From Mesorhizobium_G sp049840935 (GTDB lineage: Bacteria > Pseudomonadota > Alphaproteobacteria > Rhizobiales > Rhizobiaceae): DNA of 64,000 nt. Numbering within the stretch: position 1 is the first letter of the stretch; every line of letters begins with the position of its first letter. The position numbers were made by a program, and so were the translations under genes. Below are positions 1 to 9,925 of this stretch, in pieces. The notes beneath the pieces were generated by a model. It saw only the letters and a list, made by a program, of their open reading frames with translations, did no database searches and was not told the origin of the DNA. Location: the NCBI GenBank assembly GCA_049840935.1, contig JASGJA010000021.1, forward strand, positions 62,001 through 126,000. Reading direction: 5' to 3'.

Positions 1-258
1 CGCGCGGATCGTCTCCATCGCGGTGACCAGCCTGCGCGATACTTCCTTGTTCGTCTCTTCGAGACGCTCGGCCCGAGCTTCGGAATTATCCAACTCCTGA
101 GCAAGCCGAGCGCGGTCAGCGTTCATGCGCTGCACCTCGGCGTCGGCGTCCAGATAATCTTGCTCGTGCTCCAATCGGGCGCTGGCAGCATGCTCCAACG
201 CTTCGATTGCTTTGCCGAGGCGGGCAATTACTTCTTTCAGTGTGGACTCCCCGGTCAT
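1..258 (-). CDS. DUF4164 family coiled-coil protein, 3' end outside window
   Basis: Eighty-six codons are visible on the minus strand from an ATG at 258, and the C-terminus lies beyond the window edge. The product is soluble and strongly helical, rich in Glu, Ala, Arg and Leu with heptad-like spacing, and has no membrane segment or signal peptide. This length and composition match the DUF4164 family, a small coiled-coil protein that in Rhizobiales is commonly divergent from tkt and close to zapA. Its function is unknown; a link to cell division is inference from the usual neighbour only. Confidence 0.75.
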   Translation of the reverse strand, partial: MTGESTLKEVIARLGKAIEALEHAASARLEHEQDYLDADAEVQRMNADRARLAQELDNSEARAERLEETNKEVSRRLVTAMETIRA

Positions 259-413
259 GGTTCTCCACCCATTCCCGAATCGAAACGCTATCATAATGCG
301 TTACACGGGAAAGATTAGGCAACAGATTAAACGGGCGTCAACAAAGCCGAGTGTTCTTTCCCCCGTTAATCGATTGAGGACCGGAAATAGGCCGCAATCT
401 TCGCCAGGTTTTG

Positions 414-441
414 TTGACAGCACCCCGGCAACTGCTATGAA
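414..441 (+). promoter_or_regulatory. candidate sigma-70-like promoter of tkt
   Basis: TTGACA at 414-419 is followed about 16 bases later by TATGAA at 436-441, roughly 45 bases before the tkt start. The intergenic space between the divergent DUF4164 gene and tkt holds no other obvious signal. The assignment rests on consensus match only. Confidence 0.35.
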
Positions 442-483
442 CCCCCTGCCTTTTTAAGCCCAAATTCAGAGCGGCGAGAGATC

Positions 484-2482
484 ATGAGCAACTCCGAAAA
501 ATACGATCGCATGGCGAATGCCATCCGTTTTCTTTCCATTGATGCAGTCGAGAAGGCGAATTCAGGCCATCCCGGCTTGCCAATGGGATGCGCCGACATC
601 GCTACGGTGTTGTTTACCCGCTTTATGAAATTCGATCCGAAAGCGCCGCACTGGCCAGACCGCGACCGCTTTATTCTTTCCGCCGGACACGGCTCCATGT
701 TGCTCTATTCGGTGCTCTACCTCACCGGCTATGAGGATATGACGATCGATCAGATCAAGAGCTTCCGTCAGCTTGGTTCAAAGACTGCTGGCCACCCGGA
801 ATACGGTCACGCAACCGGCATCGAGACGACGACCGGCCCGCTGGGGCAGGGGCTTGGCAACTCGGTCGGCTTCGCTTTGGGCGAGCGCATCATGAATGCC
901 GCCTATGGCGACGACCTCGTCAACCACTACACCTATGTGCTGGCGGGCGACGGCTGTCTCATGGAAGGCATCAGCCAGGAAGCGCTTTCACTGGCCGGGC
1001 ATCTCAAGCTGAACAAGCTGATCGTGATCTGGGACAATAACAGCATTTCCATCGATGGCTCTGTGTCGCTGGCGGATTCCACCAACCAGCTTGAGCGCTT
1101 TGCTGCATCCGGGTGGAATACGCTCGCCTGCGACGGTCACGATCAGGAAGCCATTGCTGCCGCAATCGAGGCGGCACGCAATTCGGATCGCCCGACTTCT
1201 GATCGCAGCGAAGACGACCATTGGTTTCGGCTCGCCAACCAAGGCTGGCACCAACAAGGTGCACGGTTCCCCGCTTGGCAAGGACGAAATCGTAGCGACC
1301 CGCAAGGCACTGGGCTGGGAATATCCGGCTTTTGAAATCCCGTCCGATACGCTCGATGCATGGCGTCTTGCCGGACTAAATGCAGCCAAGGCGCGCGCTG
1401 AATGGGAGAAGCGCTTTGCCGCTGCGCCTGCTGACGTGCGGGCAGAGTTTGAGCGCCGCATGAGCGGGCAGCTTCCGGGCGGTTTCGATGAAGCGATTGC
1501 TGCCTACAAGGAAAAGCTTGTTGCGGACAAGCCGAAGGTCGCGACCCGCAAGTCGTCGGAAATGGCGCTTGAAGTCATCAACGGCATCGTGCCGGAGACG
1601 ATTGGCGGCTCAGCGGACCTCACCGGCTCCAACAATACCAAGACCAGCCAGACCAAGGAAATCACGCCTGGTAATTATGGCAATCGCTATATTCACTACG
1701 GCATTCGTGAGCACGGCATGGCGGCGGCCATGAATGGCTTGGCGCTGCATGGCGGCCTCATTCCTTATGGCGGCACGTTCATGTGTTTCTCGGACTACGC
1801 GCGCCCGTCCATGCGTCTCGCGTCGCTGATGGGAATTCGCTCGATCTTCGTCATGACGCATGATTCCATCGGTCTCGGCGAAGATGGTCCGACACACCAG
1901 CCGGTCGAACATCTGGCTGCACTACGCGCTATTCCAAACCATCTGGTGTTCCGTCCGGCTGACGCGGTGGAAGCTGCGGAATGCTGGCAGATTGCGCTGG
2001 AATCGCAGAAGGCACCTTCGACGCTGGCGCTGACCCGCCAGAATCTGCCGACGGTACGCACCGAGAACACGGACGAGAACCTTTGCCGTCGCGGCGCTTA
2101 TGAGCTTGCGGCAGCGGATGGCGAAGCGGCAGTGACGATTTTCGCCACCGGCTCGGAAATCGAGATTGCGCTCGGCGCACGCGCATTGCTGCAAGGGCAT
2201 GGACATCCGACCCGCGTTGTATCCGTGCCGTGCTTCGAATTGTTCGAGGAACAGAGCGACGGCTACAAGCAGGACGTGCTTGGCGGTTCGACGCTCAAAA
2301 TGGCAATCGAAGCCGGTATTCGGCAGGGCTGGGACCGCTTCATCGGCACGGACGGCATCTTTATCGGGATGCACGGCTTCGGCGCGAGCGGCGAGATTTC
2401 CGATCTGTACAAGCATTTTGGCATCACCTCGGAAGCCGCCGCAGAGGCTGCTGAAAAGGTTCTGCACAAAAAGCCGCATTGA
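484..2482 (+). pseudogene. tkt: transketolase gene, split by a one-base frameshift
   Basis: Transketolase moves two-carbon ketol units between sugar phosphates using thiamine diphosphate (pentose phosphate pathway). The first frame carries the N-terminal thiamine site: NSGHPG near residue 27, GPLGQG near 118 and GDGCLMEG at 155-162. A second frame carries the rest, including GEDGPTHQPVE and the C-terminal domain. The frames join at about 1197, where ACTTCTG would read Pro-Thr-Leu-Ile if one T were removed. Repaired length is about 665 residues, normal for the family. All domains are otherwise intact and the gene is normally important for growth, so a sequencing or assembly error is likelier than real inactivation. 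gap follows after about 60 bases. Confidence 0.93.
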
Positions 2483-2540
2483 TGACCACTCGGCCTTGCC
2501 CGATTGTGTGAGCAGGGCCCATCTCCCAAGGAGGAATTTC

Positions 2541-3548
2541 ATGGCTGTAAGAGTAGCTATCAACGGGTTCGGGCGCATCGGGCGCAATATCGTGCGCGCG
2601 ATTTACGAATCGGGCCGCAAGGATATTGACGTAGTTGCCGTCAACGATCTTGGTCCGGTCGAAACCAATGCTCATCTGATGCGCTATGACAGCGTGCATG
2701 GCCGCTTTCCGCACGAAGTGAAGGTGCAGGGCGACACGATCAACATCGGCACCGACAAGTTCAAGGTTACGGCGATCAAGGATCCGTCGCAGCTTCCTTG
2801 GAAGGAACTGGGCGTCGACATCGCGCTGGAATGCACAGGCATTTTCACCGCGCGCGACAAGGCCGCGGCACATCTCGCAGCAGGCGCGAAGCGCGTAATC
2901 GTTTCGGCTCCTTCGGATGGTGCGGATTTCACGGTTGTCTATGGCGTCAATCATGACCAGCTGACCAAGGATCACGTCGTGATCTCTAACGCCTCGTGCA
3001 CGACGAACTGCCTCGCGCCGCTCGCCAAGATTTTGCATGAGACGGTCGGCATCGAGAAGGGCATGATGACGACGATCCACTCGTATACGGGCGATCAGCC
3101 GACGCTGGATACGATGCACAAGGATCTCTACCGCGCCCGCGCGGCGGCCCTGTCGCAGATCCCGACTTCGACGGGTGCGGCGAAGGCCATTGGCCTCGTG
3201 CTGCCGGACCTGAAGGGCAAGCTGGACGGCATCTCCATTCGCGTGCCGACCCCGAATGTCTCTGTCGTCGATCTCAAGTTCATCGCCAAGCGCGACACCA
3301 CGGTGGACGAACTGAATGCAGCAATGATTGCAGCGGCGAAGGGATCGTTGAAGGGCATCTTCAACGTGACGCATGATCCGAACGTTTCTATCGACTTCAA
3401 CCATGATCCGCACTCATCGACGGCGGCGCTCGACCAGACCAAGGTCATGGGTTGCAATCTCGTTTCGGTGCTGTCTTGGTACGACAATGAATGGGGCTTC
3501 TCGAACCGCATGTCTGACACGGCGGTGGCGCTCGCCAAGACCATCTAA
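2541..3548 (+). CDS. gap: glyceraldehyde-3-phosphate dehydrogenase, type I
   Basis: The 335-residue enzyme oxidises glyceraldehyde 3-phosphate to 1,3-bisphosphoglycerate with NAD(P). NGFGRIGR at residues 8-15 is the dinucleotide-binding start, and the catalytic cysteine is Cys153 in SNASCTTNCLAP. The histidine in TIHSYTGDQ is the usual general base. The ATG at 2541 is chosen over a longer upstream frame because AAGGAGGA lies 5 bases before it and the family starts here. It sits just downstream of tkt and is followed by a strong hairpin. Confidence 0.97.
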   Translation: MAVRVAINGFGRIGRNIVRAIYESGRKDIDVVAVNDLGPVETNAHLMRYDSVHGRFPHEVKVQGDTINIGTDKFKVTAIKDPSQLPWKELGVDIALECTGIFTARDKAAAHLAAGAKRVIVSAPSDGADFTVVYGVNHDQLTKDHVVISNASCTTNCLAPLAKILHETVGIEKGMMTTIHSYTGDQPTLDTMHKDLYRARAAALSQIPTSTGAAKAIGLVLPDLKGKLDGISIRVPTPNVSVVDLKFIAKRDTTVDELNAAMIAAAKGSLKGIFNVTHDPNVSIDFNHDPHSSTAALDQTKVMGCNLVSVLSWYDNEWGFSNRMSDTAVALAKTI

Positions 3549-3579
3549 CGGCAAGCCGTCTTTCGGTTTTCGAATTTTG

Positions 3580-3612
3580 AAAGGGTGGGAAGCGTTCGCT
3601 TCTCACCCTTTT
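3580..3612 (+). terminator. Rho-independent terminator after gap
   Basis: A near-perfect hairpin (AAGGGTG..GAAGCG, loop TTCG, CTTCTCACCCTT) starts about 30 bases after the gap stop codon and ends in TTTT. It probably closes the tkt-gap transcript before the antiporter gene. Confidence 0.7.
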
Positions 3613-3737
3613 CGTCTCTGCACTTCAGTTGCGAATTTTTGGACGTTTGACGGAAAAATCACCGTCTCGCCTTGCATGAGTCTTTTCTTCGCCTCACTCT
3701 TAAGTGAGGTAACTCCATTATTTGTTGAGGGGGCTCA

Positions 3738-5603
3738 ATGGATCAGACGATCTATCTCGTGACGCTTGTGGGCACGGCGCTGGTGCTGGCCGCATCGTTT
3801 TCGAGCTTGATCGCATTCCGCTTCGGCGCACCGCTGCTTCTGTTGTTTCTGGGCGTGGGACTCGCCAGCGGTGCTGACGGCCTTGGCATCGAGTTCGACA
3901 ATGCGCGGCTGGCTTATTTCGTCGGCTCACTAGCGCTTGCTGTCATCCTGTTCGAATCCGGTTTTGGAACGCCGTTAGCCATATTCAAACAGGCGGCTGC
4001 GCCAGCGCTCACGCTTGCGACGGTGGGCGTGTTGCTGACGACGGCCATATTCGGCGCTGCCGCGTATTATTTCGTGCATCTGAATATGCTTGAATCGATG
4101 CTACTGGGCGCAGCCGTTTCATCGACCGATGCAGCGGCGGTGTTTTTTCTGTTGCGCGCGGGAAACATTAATCTGCGCGACCGGCTGCGTTCGACACTGG
4201 AAGTCGAGTCCGGCACCAACGATCCCATAGCTATCTTTCTGACAATAACGCTCGTTTCCATTCTTGCGACTGGCGAACTGCCCAGCGCGACTGAACTGTC
4301 GCTGGAATTGGCTATCGGCTTCGCGGAGCATATGGGCATAGGCGCGGTTGTTGGCTTGATCGGCGGCTATGGTGTGGTTCGGCTCATTGAAAAGCTGGAA
4401 CTTGACCACGGTCTGCTTCCGATTTTTGTGCTGACGCTGGCGCTGCTTATTTTTGCCGCCGCAGGTTCGGTCGGGGGGTCGGGATTTCTCGCCGTTTATG
4501 TGGCAGGGCTGATTGTCGGCAACGCGGGAATGCGCAATGCCTCGGTGGTCAAGCGGTTTCAACATGGGTTGTCCTGGCTGGCCCAGATCATCATGTTTCT
4601 GGTGCTCGGGCTTTACGCAACGCCTTCGGAGTTTGTGCCGATTTTCGGCATAGGGTTGTTTCTGGGTCTGTTGTTGATCTTCGTCGCGCGGCCGATTGCG
4701 GTTTGGTTCTGCTTGTTGCCTTTCGGATTTACGCGCCCGGAAACCGCTTTTATTTCGTGGGTCGGATTGCGTGGTTCGGTTTCGATCCTGCTGGCAATTA
4801 CGCCGATCACCGGCGGGCTGGAACATGGCAGGCTGATATTCAATCTGGCGTTCATAATCGTGCTTGCATCGCTGGTCGTGCAGGGCTGGACCATCGGACC
4901 GTTGGCGCGTCGGCTCGGCTTGATCGTTCCGCAGCGCGGCGGGTTGGTCGATAAGGTGGAACTAGAATTGCCGGGTTCAGCTCGACATGAACTGCTGGCG
5001 TATCGCGTGGTTGCGGGTAGCCCGGTTGAGCGTGGTCAGCGCATACCGCGCTGGGCGCGGCCTTCGCTGGTCGTGCGTGGCGGGCGCTCGATGAAGTTTC
5101 AGGACGCTGGGCGGCTGGCGGCAGGCGACAATGTTTATATTTTTGTGTCTGACCGTTATCCGCGCTTGCTGGACAGGTTGTTTGCCAGCCGTGCGGATGT
5201 CGACCCGGAAGATGCGGATTTCTTTGGCGCTTTTGCAGTAGATCCTGCGCGGCCCGCGACTGATCTGGAAGCGATTTATGGTCCTGCGCTCACAGAGGCA
5301 GAGCGTAAATTGTCAATTGGCGCACTCGTTACAACGCGTCTGGGTGGCCGGGCGGAATATGCGGATCGTATATTGCTAGACCCCATTGAACTGATCGTTC
5401 GCGATGTGGACGAAAACGGCAAGGTATTGGCGATTGGTGTTTCGCTTGAACCAATGGCAACTCCAGCGCCGCGCGTGCCGATCTTCCTGTCTGCGGGTGA
5501 AATGTGGGATCGGTTCGTCCAGTTTCGCGCCAGATTTCGTGCTCGACCTTCGGGACAGGCGGAGGTTGCTGCGGCCGCTTCCGAAGCCGAGACAAAGAGC
5601 TGA
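3738..5603 (+). CDS. potassium/sodium-proton antiporter, CPA1 NhaP2 type
   Basis: The 621-residue protein has about a dozen hydrophobic segments over residues 1-400, then a soluble tail of about 220 residues. The membrane part has the Na_H_exchanger pattern, with SSTDAAAVFFLLR near residue 130 and SGTNDPIAIFL near 160 holding the ion-site acidic residues. The tail resembles the TrkA_C and CorC_HlyC ligand-binding modules of NhaP2 (CvrA) proteins, so monovalent cation efflux at the inner membrane is the likely role. The gene lies between gap and pgk, which are otherwise glycolytic partners. Which ion it carries cannot be read from sequence. Confidence 0.88.
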   Translation: MDQTIYLVTLVGTALVLAASFSSLIAFRFGAPLLLLFLGVGLASGADGLGIEFDNARLAYFVGSLALAVILFESGFGTPLAIFKQAAAPALTLATVGVLLTTAIFGAAAYYFVHLNMLESMLLGAAVSSTDAAAVFFLLRAGNINLRDRLRSTLEVESGTNDPIAIFLTITLVSILATGELPSATELSLELAIGFAEHMGIGAVVGLIGGYGVVRLIEKLELDHGLLPIFVLTLALLIFAAAGSVGGSGFLAVYVAGLIVGNAGMRNASVVKRFQHGLSWLAQIIMFLVLGLYATPSEFVPIFGIGLFLGLLLIFVARPIAVWFCLLPFGFTRPETAFISWVGLRGSVSILLAITPITGGLEHGRLIFNLAFIIVLASLVVQGWTIGPLARRLGLIVPQRGGLVDKVELELPGSARHELLAYRVVAGSPVERGQRIPRWARPSLVVRGGRSMKFQDAGRLAAGDNVYIFVSDRYPRLLDRLFASRADVDPEDADFFGAFAVDPARPATDLEAIYGPALTEAERKLSIGALVTTRLGGRAEYADRILLDPIELIVRDVDENGKVLAIGVSLEPMATPAPRVPIFLSAGEMWDRFVQFRARFRARPSGQAEVAAAASEAETKS

Positions 5604-5686
5604 TATTTCAGTTACTGCGGCGCGACGACAGCTTGCATCGTTTACGCGCAATTGTATTGTCGCCGCGAAATTTCATGGAGAGGCTT

Positions 5687-6883
5687 ATGGCGCGTTTCAG
5701 AACGCTCGACGATATTGGTGACGTAAAGGGAAAGCGTGTGCTGGTGCGCGTCGATCTGAACGTGCCGATGGAAAACGGTAAGGTGAGCGATCTCACCCGC
5801 ATCGAACGCGTAGCGCCAACCATTCTCGAACTCTCTGACAAGGGCGCGAAAGTCGTGTTGCTCGCTCATTTCGGCCGACCCAAGGATGGGCCGGACCCGG
5901 CCTTGTCGCTTGAACCTATTGCCCGTGCCGCGAGCGATGTTTTTGGGCGGCCTGTTGCCTTTGTTTCGGATTGCATTGGCGAGAAGGCGCAAGGCGCGAT
6001 TTTCTCGCTCAATTCGGGGGATATTCTGCTTCTGGAAAATACGCGCTTCTACAAGGCCGAAGAAAAGAACGATCCGGAGTTCACGAAGAAGCTCGCCGCC
6101 GATGGCGATATTTTCGTCAACGACGCATTCTCCGCGGCGCATCGTGCTCACTCGTCAACCGAAGGGCTGGCGCATCTGCTTCCGGCCTATGCCGGACGCA
6201 CAATGCAAGCTGAGCTAGAGGCGCTGGAAAAGGGCCTCGGCAATCCGGTGAAGCCGGTTGTTGCAATTGTGGGTGGTGCGAAGGTTTCCACGAAGATCGA
6301 CCTGCTGATGAACCTCGTGAAGAAGGTCGATGCGCTGGTCATCGGTGGCGGCATGGCGAACACATTTCTCGCGGCGCGCGGCGTCAATGTCGGCAAATCA
6401 CTTTGCGAGCATGATCTCGCTGCGACCGCCAAGCAGATCATGATCGAGGCAGCGAGCGCGGGCTGTGCGATTATCCTGCCTTCTGACGCTGTCGTGGCGC
6501 GCGAATTCAAGGCCGGAGCGCCGAGCGAGGTCGTCGGGGTTGATGCGGTGCCTGCGGATGCGATGATTTTGGACGTTGGTCCGAAGACGGTGGCGGCAAT
6601 CAGCGATTGGATTGATCGCGCTGCAACGCTGGTCTGGAACGGGCCGCTCGGTGCGTTTGAAATCGAGCCGTTCGACAAGGCGACGGTGGCGGCGGCCAAA
6701 CATGCGGCAAGCCGTACCAAAGCAGGCAAGCTGGTTTCCGTCGCAGGTGGTGGTGATACGGTTGCCGCGCTGAACCATGCCGGTGTAGCCGACGATTTCA
6801 CTTATGTCTCGACGGCTGGCGGTGCTTTTCTTGAATGGATGGAAGGCAAGCCGCTTCCGGGCGTGGACGTTTTAAAGGTCTAG
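5687..6883 (+). CDS. pgk: phosphoglycerate kinase
   Basis: The 398-residue glycolytic enzyme transfers phosphate from 1,3-bisphosphoglycerate to ADP. RVDLNVP at residues 21-27 and HFGRP near 64 form the substrate side, and the C-terminal GGGDTVAAL is the nucleotide side. The ATG at 5687 is chosen because GGAGAGG lies 3 bases upstream and the protein then begins at the family start; an in-frame ATG at 5675 is less likely. The stop codon TAG at 6881 overlaps the stop of a minus-strand gene. Confidence 0.96.
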   Translation: MARFRTLDDIGDVKGKRVLVRVDLNVPMENGKVSDLTRIERVAPTILELSDKGAKVVLLAHFGRPKDGPDPALSLEPIARAASDVFGRPVAFVSDCIGEKAQGAIFSLNSGDILLLENTRFYKAEEKNDPEFTKKLAADGDIFVNDAFSAAHRAHSSTEGLAHLLPAYAGRTMQAELEALEKGLGNPVKPVVAIVGGAKVSTKIDLLMNLVKKVDALVIGGGMANTFLAARGVNVGKSLCEHDLAATAKQIMIEAASAGCAIILPSDAVVAREFKAGAPSEVVGVDAVPADAMILDVGPKTVAAISDWIDRAATLVWNGPLGAFEIEPFDKATVAAAKHAASRTKAGKLVSVAGGGDTVAALNHAGVADDFTYVSTAGGAFLEWMEGKPLPGVDVLKV

Positions 6884-7041
6884 GACCAATGTCCCAAGGC
6901 GGCGGTTATTGAAATCGCCGCCATTGCGAGCAAGGCCAGCTTCCAAAAATCGCCGCGCCTTTTCAGGCCGGGCAGACCCAGCGGCTTGACGATCTGGATC
7001 GCCATCAGCGCAATCATGAAAATGGCGAAAGCCTTTGACAT
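6880..7041 (-). CDS. small two-helix membrane protein, hypothetical
   Basis: Fifty-three codons from an ATG at 7041. A hydrophobic N-terminal segment (FAIFMIALMAIQIV) and a second one near the C-terminus (LALLAMAAISITAAL) flank a basic loop (LKRRGDF), giving a two-helix hairpin topology. The stop overlaps the pgk stop in the palindrome CTAG, so the two genes converge with no spacer. I do not recognise the family. A longer in-frame start at 7164 would add an implausible Arg-rich leader. Confidence 0.55.
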   Translation of the reverse strand: MSKAFAIFMIALMAIQIVKPLGLPGLKRRGDFWKLALLAMAAISITAALGHWS

Positions 7042-7162
7042 GATGCGCTTTGAGCAGGATCGCGTGCGTCTGTCAAAGCCTCTCCATATGTGACGAATGG
7101 CTGATGGACGCGCCTTGGTGCGAGGGTCTAAATACCGCCCATAATTGTGGGAGGAACGAGCC

Positions 7163-9067
7163 ATGTCGTCTCGGTATTTTGATGTCTATGCCGAATGGAA
7201 ACGTGACCCGGAAGGCTTTTGGGCCAACGCGGCTGCCGATCTCGATTGGTTCAAGACTTGGGACAAGGTTTTCGATCCGGATGCGGGCGTCTATGGGCGC
7301 TGGTTCGTCGGTGCTGAATGCAACACCTGCTACAACGCCGTGGACCGCCATGTGGAGAACGGGCGGGCCGAGCAGACCGCGCTGGTCTACGATAGCGCTA
7401 TAACCGGCACGCAGCAGAGCTTTACCTATGCGGAGTTGAAGAAGCAGGTCGTAGCGCTGGCGTCTGTTCTGCGGAACCAAGGTGTTCGCAAGGGTGACCG
7501 GGTAATCATCTATATGCCGATGGTGCCGGAGGCGGTGTTCGCCATGCTGGCATGCGCGCGGTTGGGTGCGGTGCATTCGGTTGTGTTTGGTGGCTTTGCC
7601 GCTCGCGAACTTGCGACGCGAATCGATGACTCGCAGCCGGACGTGATCATCTCGGCTTCGTGCGGACTGGAGCCAGGGCGCGTGGTTGCCTATAAGCCAT
7701 TGCTCGACGGCGCTATCGAAATGGCCAGGCACAAGGTTAAGCGCTGTCTGATATTGCAACGCCCGCAGCAGACTTGCGACCTCATCGAAGGCCGCGATCT
7801 TGACTACGCCGATCAGGTTGCGCGCGAGCGAGCCGCAGGGGCGAGTGTCGATTGCGTGCCAGTGGCGGCGACCGATCCCCTTTATGTCCTCTACACGTCT
7901 GGCACGACTGGCCAGCCAAAGGGCGTGGTGCGCGACAATGGCGGCCACATGGTCATGCTGAAATGGACCATGCAGAACGAATTCGGCATTTCGCCCGGCG
8001 AGGTTTTCTGGGCGGCGTCTGACGTTGGCTGGGTCGTGGGCCACTCGTACATCGTTTACGCGCCGCTGCTGCATGGCTGCACGACGATATTGTTTGAAGG
8101 CAAGCCGGTGGGAACGCCGGATGCGGGAACGTTCTGGCGGGTTATCGAGGAGCATGGGGTTGCCGCGCTGTTTACTGCGCCCACGGCATTTCGAGCCATT
8201 CGCAAGGACGACCCAGACGGAGAGTTCATTCCGAAATACGACCTCTCGAAGTTTAGGACGTTGTTTCTAGCGGGCGAGCGCGCAGACCCAGATACGATCA
8301 AATGGGCAGAGCGGCATTTGCAGCGTCCTGTCATCGATCATTGGTGGCAGACGGAAACAGGCGCACCGATCAGCCAGAACCCGATTGGATTGGGGCAGTT
8401 GCCGATCAAGTATGGGTCGCCATGCGTGCCGATGCCGGGATTCAATGTGCAGGTGCTGGACGACGCAGGCCATCCCGTTCAGCATGGGACACTCGGCAAC
8501 GTAGTGGTGAAGCTGCCGCTTCCGCCTGGTTGCCTGCCTACACTCTGGCATGCCGATGAGCGTTTTTATAATGCCTATCTGGCTGAATTTCCGGGCTACT
8601 ACAAAACGGCGGATGCCGGGATCATCGACGATGATGGCTATCTGTTCATCATGGCGCGGACGGACGACATCATAAACGTTGCGGGCCATCGCCTCTCAAC
8701 GGGCGGCATGGAGGAAGTTCTGGCGGAGCATCCCGATGTTGCAGAATGTGCGGTGATTGGCATTGCTGACACAATGAAGGGTCAATTGCCGCTTGGTCTG
8801 GTGGTGCTGAATGGAAAGGTTAGCCGCGATTTCGCGTTGATTGAGAAGGAAATCGTTCAACTCGTGCGTGACCGTATCGGGCCGGTCGCTGCGCTCAAAA
8901 CCGTGATTTCCATCAAGCGGCTGCCCAAAACACGTTCGGGCAAGATCCTTCGCGCGACAATGCAGAAGATCGCCGATAGCGAAGAGTGGAAGATGCCCGC
9001 GACTATCGATGATCCCGTTATTCTGGAAGAAATTACCATTGCGTTGAAAGAGCGCGGCATAGGGTAA
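7163..9067 (+). CDS. prpE: propionyl-CoA synthetase (acetyl-CoA synthetase family)
   Basis: The 634-residue AMP-forming acyl-CoA synthetase activates a short-chain acid, most likely propionate, through an acyl-adenylate. YTSGTTGQPKGVV near residue 243 is the P-loop-like AMP-binding motif, WWQTETGAP near 393 is the adenylation core, and TRSGKILR near 590 holds the acetylatable catalytic lysine. Length and the N-terminal FDVYAEWKRDPEGFW resemble PrpE more than AcsA. GGGAGG lies 8 bases before the chosen ATG. No prpBCD genes are nearby, so substrate choice between acetate and propionate is inferred. Confidence 0.88.
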   Translation: MSSRYFDVYAEWKRDPEGFWANAAADLDWFKTWDKVFDPDAGVYGRWFVGAECNTCYNAVDRHVENGRAEQTALVYDSAITGTQQSFTYAELKKQVVALASVLRNQGVRKGDRVIIYMPMVPEAVFAMLACARLGAVHSVVFGGFAARELATRIDDSQPDVIISASCGLEPGRVVAYKPLLDGAIEMARHKVKRCLILQRPQQTCDLIEGRDLDYADQVARERAAGASVDCVPVAATDPLYVLYTSGTTGQPKGVVRDNGGHMVMLKWTMQNEFGISPGEVFWAASDVGWVVGHSYIVYAPLLHGCTTILFEGKPVGTPDAGTFWRVIEEHGVAALFTAPTAFRAIRKDDPDGEFIPKYDLSKFRTLFLAGERADPDTIKWAERHLQRPVIDHWWQTETGAPISQNPIGLGQLPIKYGSPCVPMPGFNVQVLDDAGHPVQHGTLGNVVVKLPLPPGCLPTLWHADERFYNAYLAEFPGYYKTADAGIIDDDGYLFIMARTDDIINVAGHRLSTGGMEEVLAEHPDVAECAVIGIADTMKGQLPLGLVVLNGKVSRDFALIEKEIVQLVRDRIGPVAALKTVISIKRLPKTRSGKILRATMQKIADSEEWKMPATIDDPVILEEITIALKERGIG

Positions 9068-9077
9068 CGCCGCGCTC
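9050..9077. terminator. hairpin between convergent prpE and hydrolase genes
   Basis: GAGCGCGGC at 9050-9058 and GCCGCGCTC at 9069-9077 form a perfect 9-bp stem overlapping the prpE stop codon. No clear T-tract is present, so termination is inferred from position between two converging genes. Confidence 0.5.
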
Positions 9078-9086
9078 CGTTGGCTA

Positions 9087-9909
9087 CTATGTGCGGATGA
9101 AATCCAGCACGTCCTTGTTGAAGCGCTCGACCTCGATCTGCGCGAGACCGTGCGCGCCGCCGGAATAGACTTTCAGCGTGCCGTTCTTGACCAACTTAAC
9201 GGCTTTCTTTGCCGCGGCATCGATAGGCACGATCTGGTCGTCGTCGCCGTGGATGAAAAGTGCGGGCTTGTCGATCTTCTTCAAATCGTCAGTGTAATCG
9301 ACTTCCGAGAATTCGTGAATGCAATCGTAATGGCCTTTGATGCCGCCCTGCATGCCTTGCAGCCAGAAGGATTCGCGTAATCCGTCATTGTTCTTCGCGC
9401 CGTCGCGATTGAAGCCGTAAAACGGTGACGTGAGGTCGCGGAAGAATTGCGAGCGGTCGCCAGCCGTGCCTTTGCGGATGTTATCGAACGCTTCGATGGG
9501 GGTGCCTTCCGGGTTTGCTTTCGTTTTGAGCATGAGCGGCGGCACCGCGCCAACCAGAACGACCTTGGCAATGCGCTTTGTTCCGTGCCTGCCGATATAA
9601 TGCGCGACCTCACCGCCGCCCGTTGAATGGCCGATCATTATGAGGTCTTTCAGGTCGAGCGATTCGATCAGTTCGTGCAGATCATCGGCATATTGATCCA
9701 TGTTGTTGCCGTCCCAGGTCTGCGAGGAGCGCCCATGGCCGCGACGGTCATGTGCGATGACGCGATAGCCATTCTGGCCGAAGAAAAGCATCTGGGCTTC
9801 CCACGCGTCCGACGAAAGCGGCCAGCCATGCGAGAGAGAGAATCGGCTGACCTTTGCCCCAGTCCTTGTAGAAAAGCTTGGCACCGTCTTTCAGTTTGAT
9901 CTTGCTCAT
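9087..9909 (-). pseudogene. alpha/beta hydrolase (non-haem chloroperoxidase/esterase type), frameshifted
   Basis: The main frame carries an alpha/beta hydrolase fold with the nucleophile serine in GHSTGGG, the acid in HGDDDQIVP and the histidine in GGAHGLAQ, like cofactor-free chloroperoxidases and aryl esterases. The true N-terminus (MSKIKLKDGAKLFYKDWGKG) starts at 9909 in another frame. The two join in a (GA)n run at 9832-9841 on the plus strand, needing one base removed or two added. Repaired length is about 273 residues. The divergent neighbour is an OhrR-like regulator, so induction by organic peroxide or a toxic ester is plausible. Slippage in a dinucleotide run could be a real mutation or an artefact. 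Confidence 0.85.
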
Positions 9910-9925
9910 AGCCTTACTCCGTTAA

